DNA from: Gautieria morchelliformis
Taxonomy: Eukaryota > Basidiomycota > Agaricomycetes > Gomphales > Gomphaceae
Direction of reading: 5' to 3'
Assembly (NCBI GenBank): GCA_015179125.1
Contig: WHVA01000024.1
Coordinates: forward strand, 248,001 to 312,000
Length of the DNA stretch: 64,000 nt
How positions within the stretch are numbered: the stretch's first letter is position 1; each line of letters starts with the position of its first letter. Made by a program: the position numbers and the translations under genes. Positions 45,101-56,748 of this stretch are shown here, piece by piece. The notes beneath the pieces are model-generated. The model was not told the DNA's origin, ran no database searches, and saw nothing but the letters and a program-made list of their open reading frames with translations.

Positions 45101-46806
45101 ATTTGGTCAAACCCCTAGCCAAGACACTAGAAGAGGACACAGACCCGGAAATCGAAGCTCCTCAAATTAACGAGGATCTATATATGGCTGCACCACCCTT
45201 CAAAGAAATGATATTGATGTTCAACCCCTCATTTAAGTTCCCGACTATTTTAAAGGAACTATATCAAAAAGACAAATTTTTTAAGGGAATAATCGAAAGT
45301 TTACAACACCACGACAACTTTCTAATGCAAGACGGCTTGCTCTACATCAAGATGAGTGGTGAACCGCGCCTCTGCATCCAGGATGGCGCCCACGGAAACA
45401 AAGGAATAAAAGAATGCGTCATATCACACGCGCACTCCTTATTAGCGCATCTAGGAGGCCATAAAACGTACTACTACCTGCAAGATCACGTATGGTGGCC
45501 CAGAATCTATGCAGACACAAAGGATTTTTGTGAAAGCTGTCACATATGTGCCGTCGCGAAACCGGTAAACCAGAAACAATTTGGAAACCTGAAACCACTA
45601 AAAGTACCAAACCACCGCTGGCAGCAGATCGGCATCGACTTCGTAGGACCACTCCCGATATCCTGCAATAGAAGTGGCGAATTCGACATGATATGTGTAG
45701 TAATCGACCACTTAACTTCAATGGTACACCTCGCCCCGTCAAAGCAAACATACGGTGCGAAACAGATAGCGGAGCTAGTGTTCGATACGGTTTACAAGCT
45801 ACACGGTATCCCTGAGGTCATAATTAGTGATAGGGACTCACTATTCACATCAGCCTTCTGGGAGAAGTTACACACCCTGATAGGCGCAGAGTTGCACATG
45901 TCCATGGCCTACCACCCACAGACCAACGGCGCAACAGAAAGGGCAAACAGGACGATTACGCAGATGCTCAGAATGGTAGTGGTGGCAGACCAAAAGGACT
46001 GGGTCTTGAAGCTGCCCGCAATCGAGTTCGCATTCAACAGTGCACGATTGGACACAACGGGTTTCACTCCTTTCTTCCTGAACTACGGGAACCTACCAAG
46101 GCCGATGATATGGGACTCGGGACGAGAACAGTTGCCAGGAGTAAGGTGTTTTGCACAGAAACTAAAAGACGCCCTGATAGCTGCACATGATTCAATTCTT
46201 ACCCAGCGAGTAAAACAGACCCACTTGGCTAACATGAAGAGACGGCCCGCCCCTTTCAGGGTAGGGGACCTAGTATACCTGTCAACAGTGAACCTGAAGC
46301 TCCCAAAAGGAAGGGCTCGTAAACTATCGCCAAAATACATAGGTCCCTACAGAATAACAAATGAGTTAGTAAAGGGAACAACCTACAAGCTGGCCTTACC
46401 GAATGAGCTGCTAGCACGTGACATACACCCCGTATTCCACGCTAACCTATTATGCATACATATCGCAAATGATGATCGACGTTTCCCAGGACGAGCCGCG
46501 ACACAGGTTACCGATCTAGGGGACGCCCCGTTAGAATGGCACGTGAAAAGACTAGAAACGCACTGTAAGTCTGGAAAGGACGCCTGGTTCCAGGTCCTAC
46601 GGCAGAGCAATGACAGAACCTGGCTTCCCTTCGCGTCAGTAAAACATCTGGTGGCATTGGACGCTTACCTGGACGAACAAGACATAGCTAGCATCGAGGA
46701 CCTGCCGAACGGCACCGGACGGCCCCCTCCAGACATAGAACAGATATTGGACTTACCAGAATGGGAAAGCACCACGCCCCCAATCGACAGCAACGCAATC
46801 AGCTGA
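42193..46806 (+). pseudogene. Ty3 Pol: protease, RT, RNase H, integrase (three stops)
   Basis: One frame holds all enzymes needed to copy and insert the element. Protease: VRALLDSGSLADFVST (about 42955). Reverse transcriptase: LRVLKKPGENGETRIRTVLD (43575), LPNMETIL, and YLDDIIVYS (43925). RNase H: LVCDASLGGTGG (44385), ERELLAIVESLKWFRHLL, FTDHKPLEYI, ADALSRM. Integrase: H-H-C-C finger (HLGGHKTYYYLQ, CESCHICAVAK, 45455-45555), catalytic D in IGIDFVGPLP, D in IISDRDSLF and E in NGATERANRT. The tail WHVKRLETH plus TWLPFASVKHLVALDAYL resembles a chromodomain. In-frame stops: TGA 44089, TGA 44371, TAG 44788. Everything else is clean, so only these stops inactivate it. Confidence 0.9.
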
Positions 46807-47757
46807 CGATACCGATCGACAGAGACATTCCCTATAAGAAGGGGGATAAGATAGGTCTGAAACTGACAGTGACACTCACCCCTATGTCTGGCAATGACAT
46901 CCCACAACCCGCTCCCCCGGCTACTCAGCAGCTATGGCACAATGCGTCCACGCTCCACGAGTATGCTGGAGGACCTGACCCTGGACCTGCGCCCCCAGGC
47001 TATGAGGCTTGGCTGGCTGTGCAGTCATTCTACGCCGCCAACAGGCACCCCCGTGAAAATCAAGATGACGCTATATCAGACATATCCAACGTCTTAAGTC
47101 ACTTTGATTCAATATCGCAATACGCAGCGACTGACCAGGTGCCCGCTGTACAACAAGTACCCCCCCCCCGCCGTCCACGGCTGGTACGCACGCCTATCCT
47201 CCCAGATACTATGGCGTGCCGGCACCACAAGCTTCACCATGAAACGCTGCTGCATATGGTCACCCCCCCTATCAGCGGACGCAGACGAGTCATTCAGACT
47301 ACTACTCACCGTACCGCGTTCCCGCTCGAGTGCGACCTGAGATACCTGAGGAGAGCTTCATGGAGCATTATGCCTCCTTCGGCCTCTTCCAGCAGATCAA
47401 TGACAGGGCTATGGCAAACTATAACTCCGCCTTCGACCACGGGCAATGATCGTTCCGAGGAGGACGTCGAGGGAGGGGAAGGGGGAGGGGTGCCACCAAC
47501 GGTCAGCAGTCGGACAGGGACCATGCCCCCAGGCGCAACGACGGCCAGACTCGCGTGCCCAGACAGCACCCTAGGAATACTATGGCTGGTCCTAGCCAGC
47601 CCGCACCCGCCGCGAAGGCAGCTGCTCCACCACCAGCTGCAAACGCATCCGAACCTGGTACGTTACCTGATAATCCGCGCTCAACACTGTCAGCCGCTGA
47701 CGAACGAGCGTTCAAAACTGTGGTCCAGCAAATCATCAACGGCGTGGCCTAATTGGC
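46761..47757 (+). pseudogene. extra ORF between integrase and 3' LTR, Arg/Gly-rich
   Basis: The frame starts at ATG 46761, overlapping the last 46 bases of pol. It reads TIPIDRDIPYKKGDKIGLKL, then Pro-rich PGYEAWLAVQSFYAANRHP. At a run of ten C (47161-47170) the reading must shift by one base. It then continues GVPAPQASP, YRVPARVRPEIPEESFMEHY, FRGGRRGRGRGRGATNGQQS, and ends TLSAADERAFKTVVQQIING VA at 47751 or so. Two TGA codons (47240, 47447) interrupt it. The RG-rich stretch suggests nucleic-acid binding; function unknown. Continuous protein-like composition across the frameshift argues it was once one protein. Confidence 0.6.
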
Positions 47758-47877
47758 CACTGGAACTGAAGAAGACGATAGGCTGGACGCCGCCGACTAG
47801 ATACCAGGGTTAGTACTCACTTTCTTTGCTTGATTCAGGGATAAGGTGTTCACTACCTTGTAGTGAAGGAGGGTGAG

Positions 47878-48111
47878 TGTAAGGACCCGGGCTAGCTTAC
47901 TAACGCCGAGTCCTTACAGACTCCAACCAGCTAAAGGTAGAACTAGAAAAACATATAAGATCAGACAAATTTCCTGTATATAATTCGAGACTCTTAGTAC
48001 CCACCTATCGAAGGTTGACTCAGACTGGTTATATCGAGTGTTGCACCCCTTAAGAGCTCGGTTTCCACAGTCTGTTGCGATACTTTGAGCTCCGACTCAC
48101 ACTTCCTTACA
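47878..48111 (+). repeat. 3' LTR of the Ty3 element
   Basis: Same 234-bp length as the 5' LTR with nine differences, for example CTAACGCCGAGT here against CTAATGCAGAGC there. Followed by the TACAT duplication. Confidence 0.95.
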
Positions 48112-48357
48112 TACATAGATGCCCACGTACATAGTCGTTGGGTAATAAAACACATTGCTGTCACGTTATAAATGGCCATGTGGATCATGGGTTCAATGGT
48201 GTGTAGGGTCATGCCTTGCATACCTACATTCTTTTTGATGTTAGATTTGACCAAATTCGTAAACTTACTAACCAAGCGTGAGGGAACGATTTTGAAGTTG
48301 AGAAGGTCGAACGTCGTGGAACTGTAATACAATACGCGATAATGTTCGGTGACGACT

Positions 48358-50585
48358 TTTTTTATTTTTATTTTTATTTTTAATGTCATTTTATTCGACC
48401 GCAGGTGTACCTATGATGGTCGCTGCACACATTGTACCTACTAACGGGGCGGGCCTTCCTCCTCGCTCCCTGAGGCTCCTGCCCTCTGCGTTCTCGAGTG
48501 GGCGGTGGCACTGGCGATGGTCCCTCTCCCCCGCCGGCCCGACTCCCTCGGAATCGTTTACTGCCCCCCTCTGTTGTGATATAAGGCACTCCCGCTCTCC
48601 GCTTGGTTATATTAGCTCATGTGGTTGGTCTGTCATGCTAAGTGCTCGGCCGCCGGAGCGGGCCTGCACGACATGTGGCAGCACTGCAGCCATAACAGAA
48701 TAAAGGAGAAAGGTCCAGAGTGTGTTGTTGCGCCGTGCCGCCTCGACAGTTGATCCCGATCCTGATCCCTCATTCCTTGCTGTGTTGAGTCTTATCATGT
48801 CGTCGCTCGAGCTAGGTAGGTTGGTGTATCGGTGAGTGTGATGCTGTTCTGTCGTCCTTCCTGATCCTGGTCATGATCGCCGGTCCTGTCTGTGTGTGTG
48901 TGATCCCATCACTTGTCAGGTATACAAGGGGTAACATCACCGAAAATGCCCTCCAGCCGCTTTGTATCTGCCACATAGAATAAAAGTGCTGCCATTCCCT
49001 TGGTGCTCCCTAGAAGTGCCTTCCCAGGCTTGGACCTATGCCCCATCTTTTAACACAGTTTGTGTCTGGCGTGTTCATAGGTGTGACAGTCGAACAAAAA
49101 GTGGTGCACTGTTTTGACAGCTGATGAGCATGCCGGGCATAGGGGCGACATAGCTCTTTTGATCCTGTGGAGGTGGCTGTTGAGGGGAACATGGCCCATT
49201 CGTAGTTGCGTGATCAGACTTGTTTGAGCTCGGGTGAAGTTGGATACCATCTTGTAGTAGCTCTTGGAGGGGAGACCTCCATCTATCTTCTCCATTCTGA
49301 CAAAGCGGGGTGAGGCCATCCACTGCCTCCACCACTCCTGTCTCTGGCCTACTTGAAAGCAATGTCGTGCAGCAGCAACACTGTGCGGTAGCAGCTCCGA
49401 TGTCAAGAAGGCTGGGAGCTCACTTTGTAAACTGCTATCCCCTGTAGCCGCTTTCCTTGCTTCTGAGTCTGCCGCTTCATTCCCTTCCACATCGTCGTGT
49501 CTGTTGGTCTGGCCACCTTGTTAGCCATGTTGTTGGTGCGCTCCAGGATGTGCTGAGCCAGCCTGGACCGTATGCGGCTGATGGACTGTATGATGGCCTG
49601 GTTGTCCAGCAGGACTGTCACCTCCTTGACCCCTTTCTCCCTTGACAGGAGCTCCAGAGCTATCATGAGGCCAATCACCTCTGCCTCATATGTAGTGTGG
49701 TCAGCTAGTGAGCCCAGGTGATACTTCACCACCTTGACCTTCCGCCCTCGTATAAGACTACTGCGGCCCCCACCCCCTGTTCAAGGCCAGACCCATCTGT
49801 ATAGACCTTGGCCTCCGCAGTGTCGTTCATGTCGTATTCCTTGGACTCCTCCCTGGTGGATGCTACCTCTGTGGTGAATAGCTGGGCCGCTTCGGGTGGC
49901 TGCAGGGCCAGCTCAATTTTCTCATAGGCGTCCGGAGCGAGGTGGAAGGCGTGGAGTAGTTGATGCAGCGAGAAGGGGTGTCGTTTGACAAGAGGTCTAG
50001 CCCATGAGTGCGCCGGCTGGTGTAGTGGGTGGGCCTTTGGTAATGTGACGAGTCGGAGAGCCACCCAGTGACATACTTCCCGTATCAGTAGTTCGATGGG
50101 CATGACATTGGCGTGGGCTTCCAGGACGTCTGTCGCTGTTGTCCTCATCGTTCCAGTAATAGCCACGGTGGCTATCCTCTGTACTGAAGCTAGTTTTCTC
50201 ACCACCCTTACCGATCCCTTGCCCTTTTTTTCTCCCTCCTGCCTCCTCACTGGGGTGAACCAAACGTCTACGGCATATGTAAATTTGGGGATAGCTACCA
50301 CTCATTACAATTGTCTCATGAGACCAGCGCACACACCTGTTGATGGCTTAGACAATCTGCGGAAGAGCAAGGTCCACTTAGCGGCTTTTGCTATGGCTTT
50401 CTCTGCCTGTATATTCCAGCGCAGCTCCTCATCCAGGAAGACACCTAGGAACTTGTGGGCCTTCACCGGCTTGATCTCTGCGTCTTCATAGAGGAAGTTA
50501 GATCTTGCCATCGGCTTTGTTTTTGCCTGCACAGGTTGGGTCCAGCACCCTCCTCCTTGAGAAGCACACCACCGTGAACTTCATC
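48358..50585 (-). pseudogene. 5'-truncated Tad1-like LINE: RT end plus RNase H
   Basis: Reading on the minus strand: KFTVVCFSRRRVLDP (about 50560), KAHKFLGVFLDEELRWNIQA (about 50430), YAVDVWFTPVRRQEG, then RNase H with D in VYTDGSGLEQGVGAAVVLY (about 49790), E in TTYEAEVIGLMIALELL, D in VLLDNQAIIQSI and D in VEGNEAADSEA (49475). A Cys/His end follows (CPACSSAVKTVHHFLFDC, about 49100). Frames change near 49735 and 49500. The 3' end is an A-rich tail (repeats of AAAAAT on the minus strand) at 48358-48385, directly joined to module copy 3. LINEs copy themselves by target-primed reverse transcription; 5' truncation is usual. Confidence 0.85.
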
Positions 50586-50639
50586 TTTTCTGTTATTTCG
50601 TTATTTCATTGCCTTGCCAAGATGGGAAGGACTCAGAGG

Positions 50640-50980
50640 AGTATGCGCATTAACTCAAGTGCAGGAGATGTAGGGAAAAGAACTTGAGACTGATAGTGAG
50701 AACACTGTTAACTCACTCAACCGGACTCAACAATGTGAGTGAATGGGCTAAAACCAATGATTTGTTGTAGCTAAAGTCCTAGCTACTTATACAGTGGTGA
50801 ACAGGGGTAAAACCCTATGGAACATTGGATTAGGAGAGCATACATCACCAATGATGTCAATGATGATTCTGTATGCTCCTATGTGCATAATCCATTGATG
50901 ATAATGTATGCCCCAAGGAGGATAATCCATTGATGATAATGTATGCCCCTAGGAAATGTCCTTCTAGAATCCAATAACAT
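50640..50980 (-). repeat. LTR-like sequence (possible solo LTR)
   Basis: On the minus strand it begins TGTTATTGGATTCTAGAAGG at about 50980, sharing TGTTATTGGA with the solo LTR at 14618. It holds two copies of CATACATTATCATCAATGGA and a TATA-like TGTATAAGTAGC. The far end and target duplication are not resolved. Confidence 0.4.
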
Positions 50981-51007
50981 TTTCGAACCTTGAGTTGTGG
51001 GTAGCTG

Positions 51008-53399
51008 TGTTGGGTGCATTTATGCTCCTGCACCAAAATCAAGCCAAATAGATTCCACCATTCGGATTTCTTTTGATTTTGACTTGAAACCATGCTGACA
51101 TTCATTCTATGATTTGTCAAATTTTTCTTTGATTTTTCAAAGCTGTATTTCTACTTCTTTTCATGTTCTGTCCAACCGACCCTTTGTGGGTGGCTGTGGA
51201 CAAGTTTCCTTTTTGAGCTGTGGCTGTTCATTACCGTGCTATGTTCTATGGGCGCTTAGCATGGCACACTGTGGCACCACGGGCGCTAAAGCACCGGCTA
51301 GTAGTACATGCGCATGAGACACATTTCCCTCCTCTCTCAGTGACAACTAAATTCACTGAGAGAGGCAAGTAAATTAGTCTTGTTTCTTTTTGATTTGTTG
51401 ACCTAAAAATCCTATAGTGAATTAATTTCTAGGTAGTGTATAATATATTTACAGTGACAACTAAATTCACTGAGAGAGTGAATTGATTTCTAGTCTTCTT
51501 TTGAGCACCAAGTCCGAACCTACTGCCTATAATTCCTGTCCTCTACAGGGTTATGGGCCCTGGAGATACTTCACAGAAGCTTTTGGGTGTTGAGAAGCTT
51601 GCTACAGATGGAAGTAATTGGCCATTGTGGCGAGCCACTCTTCAGCTATTTCAAGTCCAAAAATCTACTCAAGCATGTAGAAGGGAGAGTCATTCGACCT
51701 CCTGATCCTCCAGTCATGCCCCCAGGCCATATTCTTACAGAAGCTGAGGAAAATCAGATGGATAAGGCTGAGGAGAAGCTGGAGAGATATCTTGCTAGAG
51801 AAGGACAAGCCAAGACCCAAATCATCGTCTCAGTGTCAGAGTCACTAGCTCTGATGCTACAGAAACAAAAGACAGCAAAAGAGACTTGGGATGCACTGGT
51901 CAATGAAATGACCAAAAAGCCCAAGATGGTCCTCACCAGCCTGCAGAGACAACTCCGCAGTATGAGACGTCCTGAGGATGGAGACTTGAGAGACCACTTG
52001 GACAAGGCCCAAGACCTATATGCTCGTCTTAATGAGATGGGAGCCAGAGTTTCTGAAGAAGAATTCATGGACATAATCCTTGCGTCACTTCCACCATCCT
52101 ATGAGGCAGTCATGAATGCCCTCACCACTTCGCTTCAAGAATGCGGGAGACCCTTAGTCCCTGATGACATTATTAGGGTACTAAAGGCTCAGTATGACAG
52201 GAAGAAAACACTCCCGCAAGAAGAGCAGGTGTTTATTGGTTCATCTACTAAGAAGGACCATAAGGGGAAGAAGGTGCATACATGCACCAACTGCAAAAAG
52301 CCTGGGCATTCTATCGAAAATTGCTGGGCTAAAGGATGTGGTAAAGAAGGTCAAGGACCACGTCAGAAGAAAAAGGCCAAAGGCAAAAAGAAGAAGAAGG
52401 GTAAAGCAAAAGCGAATGTTGCCAAAGAAGAGACCTCTTCTGAGGAAAGTGATGATGGGCATCTTGCCTTCACCAACTTCGACGAGTGCTCTAATTTTAA
52501 TTCGAGCACATCCTCAGGAGTTGTAGTGATACTCGACACCGGAACGACATCGCATATGACTCCTCATAAAAATTTATTGAGGAACTACTGTCAATTTTCA
52601 CAGCCGAGGACTATCCGAGCAGCCAACAAAGGCACCTTTGATGCCTTCGGCTCAGGACTGCTCATATTATCCAATAAGGTTGGAGATAAAACAGTAGAAG
52701 TCACGTTGCAAGACACGTACTATGCACCAAAAATTGCTGCTACCCTCATCTCAATCGGTCGGTGCGATGATGCTGGCTACAATATTCGACTCGGTGGCCA
52801 GAAATGCACAATATCTAACACTGCTGGAAAGATATTGATGCAAGCACCGAAGGTCAATGGCTTATATCGACTAGACCTCCAGTCACCCAGTGCTCAAGCC
52901 CATATGTGTCTGTCTGCCATGGAAATTCATCAGAGGATGGGGCACATCTCACAGAAGTCCCTACAACATTTACTTAACCGTGGCATGATATTGGCATTGA
53001 ACTGAGCTCCACAGGTGATAGAATTGTCTGTGATGTGTGCATTCAAGCCAAGATTGCACGCAAACCTCTTCCTCGAGAACCCAGAGACCGTACATCAAAA
53101 TTCAGCGACAGGATTTATTCTGATGTCTGGGGACCTGCAAGACACCTCACAATCAATAAAAAGTCATATTATGTCTCTTTCATCGATGATTACTCAAGGG
53201 AATCGGTGATCTATCTCATGGTGAACAAATCAGAAGCATTCTCAAAGTACAAACTCTACAAGGCTCTAATGCTTCGACAGAGAAATGTGCATATCAAGGC
53301 ACTTGTTTCTGACCGAGGGGGCGAGTACACGAGCTCTGAATTCGAACAACACCTGGCCAAACAAGGCACGAAGCATCGGTTGACGGTACACGACACACC
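51008..53399 (+). pseudogene. copia retrotransposon: LTR, gag, protease, start of integrase
   Basis: LTR 51008 to about 51548 (TGTTGGGTGC to CCTCTACA). Gag begins at ATG 51553 (KLLGVEKLATDGSNWPLWRA), but the frame shifts by one near 51645 to KNLLKHVEGRVIRPPDPPVM. The rest is clean to 53005: gag helices, zinc knuckle CTNCKKPGHSIENC (about 52284), a Lys-rich stretch, and protease ILDTGTTSHMTPH (about 52532). Integrase zinc motif HQRMGH and CDVCIQAK straddle a frameshift near 53000. The catalytic core IYSDVWGPA and VSDRGGEYTSSEFEQHLAKQ ends at HDTP (53395), where the inverted copy begins. Reverse transcriptase is missing. Confidence 0.85.
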
Positions 53400-54282
53400 C
53401 CCAAGTCTCTTTTGCTGTCTTTTGTTTCTGTAGCATCAGAGCTAGTGACTCTGACACTGAGACGATGATTTGGGTCTTGGCTTGTCCTTCTCTAGCAAGA
53501 TATCTCTCCAGCTTCTCCTCAGCCTTATCCATCTGATTTTCCTCAGCTTCTGTAAGAATATGGCCTGGGGGCATGACTGGAGGATCAGGAGGTCGAATGA
53601 CTCTCCCTTCTACATGCTTGAGTAGATTTTTGGACTTGAAATAGCTGAAGAGTGGCTCGCCACAATGGCCAATTACTTCCATCTGTAGCAAGCTTCTCAA
53701 CACCCAAAAGCTTCTGTGAAGTATCTCCAGGGCCCATAACCCTGTAGAGGACAGGAATTATAGGCAGTAGGTTCGGACTTGGTGCTCAAAAGAAGACTAG
53801 AAATCAATTCACTCTCTCAGTGAATTTAGTTGTCACTGTAAATATATTATACACTACCTAGAAATTAATTCACTATAGGATTTTTAGGTCAACAAATCAA
53901 AAAGAAACAAGACTAATTTACTTGCCTCTCTCAGTGAATTTAGTTGTCACTGAGAGAGGAGGGAAATGTGTCTCATGCGCATGTACTACTAGCCGGTGCT
54001 TTAGCGCCCGTGGTGCCACAGTGTGCCATGCTAAGCGCCCATAGAACATAGCACGGTAATGAACAGCCACAGCTCAAAAAGGAAACTTGTCCACAGCCAC
54101 CCACAAAGGGTCGGTTGGACAGAACATGAAAAGAAGTAGAAATACAGCTTTGAAAAATCAAAGAAAAATTTGACAAATCATAGAATGAATGTCAGCATGG
54201 TTTCAAGTCAAAATCAAAAGAAATCCGAATGGTGGAATCTATTTGGCTTGATTTTGGTGCAGGAGCATAAATGCACCTAACA
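53400..54282 (-). repeat. inverted 883-bp copy of the copia LTR-gag end
   Basis: This is the reverse complement of 51008-51890, of exactly equal length and nearly identical (I noticed one difference, TGTTAGG against TGTTGGG, at the outer end). It carries the same gag frameshift. The spacer is 51891-53399, 1509 bp. The outer end abuts helicase coding sequence at 54283. Confidence 0.9.
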
Positions 54283-55620
54283 AGGTGGTACTGGAAAGAC
54301 CCATGTCATTGGAGCGTTAAATGAAGTAATGAATTATTACGGATGTCCATTTTCTATAAGATACTTAGCCCCTACTGGAGGGTTGGCAAAACTTATAGGA
54401 GGTATGACTGTTCATAAAGGACTTGGCATTGCCATTAAGCGTCGAAGAAAAGATAAATGTAATAATTCAGCTCAAGAAAATACTGAAGATTATACTGTGT
54501 TAGTCAATTTAAATAAAGTTCGTGCATCTCGTGAAGAGTGGAAAGCAGTAGATGTCTTATTTGTTGACGAGATCGGCTCAGTTGGAGCTCAGTTGCTATC
54601 AGAGTTAGACCATGCATTACGTATTGCAAGGAATGTCCTGATGATTGGTTTGGAGGAATGATAGTTATTTTTGCAGGTGACTTCCATCAACATCCTCCTG
54701 TCTCTGAAACAGCATTATATCAGCCTATATCAGAAAAATTACACCAATCTAATAATGAAATAAGTAAACGACTTGGTCGTATGGCTTGGAAATCAGTGGA
54801 TACTGTGGTGGAACTCACTGAACAGAAACGTATGGAATCCGATCCTGAATATGCAACTGCTGTTAATAATCTAAGAATGCGCAACTGTACCATGGATTAT
54901 GTTGACTTGTTTAATTCAAGGGTCATTAAAAGTACTACGAATCCTTTTGGAATCAATATGGGTTTACCAGAGAACATTGAAGCCATTGCAGTTGTCTCTA
55001 CTAACTTGCTACGTTCTTCAATCAATATACAGAAAGCTCTCACCATTTCAAATTCGACAAATGGCCCTCTGTTGATAATATGTGCAGCTCGCGATACAAC
55101 CAATGGTGTTATTCTTCCTCAACCCCATCGTGCAAAGTTACTCAAAATGACTGTTTCTCACATGAATAAAGATGGAGCACTTCCTGCCTTCATACCCCTA
55201 TATAATTCAATGCCTGTCATTCTACGTAGTCGCAATTTATCATCTGAGTTAAAAATTACGAATGGTTCAAAGGGTATTGTTAGACACATAGAAACCCAAC
55301 GATGTTCATCCAACTTTACTTATGCTACTGCTGTACTTGTCGAATTTCCAGACAGTATTGTACACTGTCATGGATTACCACCATCATACTTTGTTATTTA
55401 ACCTATTATGTGGTCTTTTACTATGGAATTCCAAGAAAATTCTCAGGAAAAAATCAAAAAACGCGTTACTAAATATCAGTTACCTATTGAACCCGCATTT
55501 GCATTGAATAGCCATGCCTGTCAGGGACAAACAATCCCTCAAATATTAGCTGATTTGTGAATATCAGGATTTGCTACTTATGTACAAGCATCTAGGGCAC
55601 GAACTCGCACAGGATTTTTT
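54283..55620 (+). pseudogene. PIF1-like helicase (Helitron-type), N-terminus lost
   Basis: ATP-dependent 5'-3' DNA helicases of this group are encoded by Helitrons. Walker A GGTGKTHVIGAL starts at 54284, right at the copia boundary. Walker B VLFVDEIGSVG lies at about 54560. After a frameshift near 54633 comes WFGGMIVIFAGDFHQHPPVS, with the GDxxQ motif (GDFHQ). Further motifs: ELTEQKRMESDPEYATAVNN, ITNGSKGIVR, and PAFALNSHACQGQTIPQILA (motif VI region, about 55490). Stops at 55399 and 55557 break the frame. The Rep domain of a Helitron is not present in the window. Confidence 0.8.
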
Positions 55621-56748
55621 AGTATGAGTTCTGTAACTCAACAACAATTAAATAAGCCAATTTCATACGCATTAAAAATGGAATATTCTCGCTTACAATG
55701 TCTAGCACATAATACTCTTGTAAAATACGGCTTTGTCCATGATGAACTTAGACAAATTCCTGACATTGAAAATGATAAAGGTCTTTCCCTACATAAAGTA
55801 AACATTTCCTTTGAAAATATCAACCAAAATACATCAAGCATTGATAATGCACACTCCCTATCAACCTCTCATTCTTCTAATATGATCTGTCTCCCACAAC
55901 AATTTTCAGGCTGTGTGTGGAATGCATCCACATGGTCATGTGCTTACGATGCCATCATCATGTGCCTATTTGCATTATATTCCAATGGATCGCCATCTTG
56001 GAGAGCTGAGCGGTCTATTCAATCTGTGATAAGTAGGAAATTGTCAGATTTGTTACATTTGCTTATTCTTGACAATAATTCCCATGAAAACAATTTAATT
56101 CAGCTCGTGATATATTATATATGTTATTAGTCAATGAGAACAATACTATGTTCCCCATAGGACCTCTTCCTACTGCCGCATCAGACATCTTACAATATAT
56201 TCATGCGATGCAACACATTCTGTTACGTGCTTAAATTGCCTGTCATCTTCCATGCCTCATAACTTAAATCATACACCAACTATATTGCCCACATACTTTT
56301 TTAATACCACATGGGATGAATACACTTCACATCTTAATATAGATCCTACTGCCACCAATGGCACTGTACAGGATTGGGTAAATATTCTTTATTGTCTTGT
56401 CAAGAAACCATTCATTGTCATTCACAATTCATCGGTTTACATACATCTCCATGCTGTTTATGGTTTGAAACTTCCAATGATATAAAACCTCATCCAATTC
56501 CTTCCCCAAATTTAAACATTCGTGGGGCTGTAAATACATGTTATCAATTACAAGGTATCGTTTATAAAAGCGAAAATCATTTTACTTGTCGCTTTTTATA
56601 CAAGGATCACTGGTGGTCACATGATGGTAAAAGTCATCAAGGCAAATGTCTACCCCTACAACATACCATCTGTAACGATGAATTTCTCAACTCTTTGAAT
56701 GGTGTTGCTGCTCATCTATATGTTTATCAACGTGTAACCCATGTATAA
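55621..56748 (+). pseudogene. ubiquitin-protease-like domain joined to the helicase
   Basis: The same frame continues past the helicase into LNKPISYALKMEYSRLQCLA, then after a linker reaches GCVWNASTWSCAYDAIIMCL (about 55910), resembling the catalytic Cys box of papain-fold proteases. A CxxC (CLNC) lies near 56240 after frame changes. The end reads INYQLQGIVYKSENHFTCRF-like text, precisely CYQLQGIVYKSENHFTCRF followed by WWSHDGKSHQG (about 56540-56640). A His in NHFT and an Asp in xDG match the C-terminal box of USP-type deubiquitinases. At least three frame changes make it inactive. Function is inferred from motif order only. Confidence 0.6.

Larger units (their letters stand above)
39420..48111 (+). 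mobile_element. full-length Ty3/gypsy LTR retrotransposon, 8692 bp
   Basis: Two 234-bp LTRs bound a gag-pol region and an extra 3' frame. TACAT occurs on both sides (39415-39419 and 48112-48116), and joining the flanks restores module sequence. A polypurine tract (GAAGGAGGGTGAG) precedes the 3' LTR. The LTRs differ at nine positions by my count (about 4 percent), so the insertion is not very recent. Confidence 0.95.
31004..48357 (+). repeat. Module copy 3 (DUF6533 half), nested with insertions
   Basis: Module sequence appears in pieces: 31004-31073, 32962-33075, 33668-36930, 39106-39419 and 48112-48357. Each gap is filled by a mobile element, three of them with target duplications (TA, CAGA, TACAT). 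Pieces join to match copies 1 and 2. The gamma-tubulin half is absent. Confidence 0.8.
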
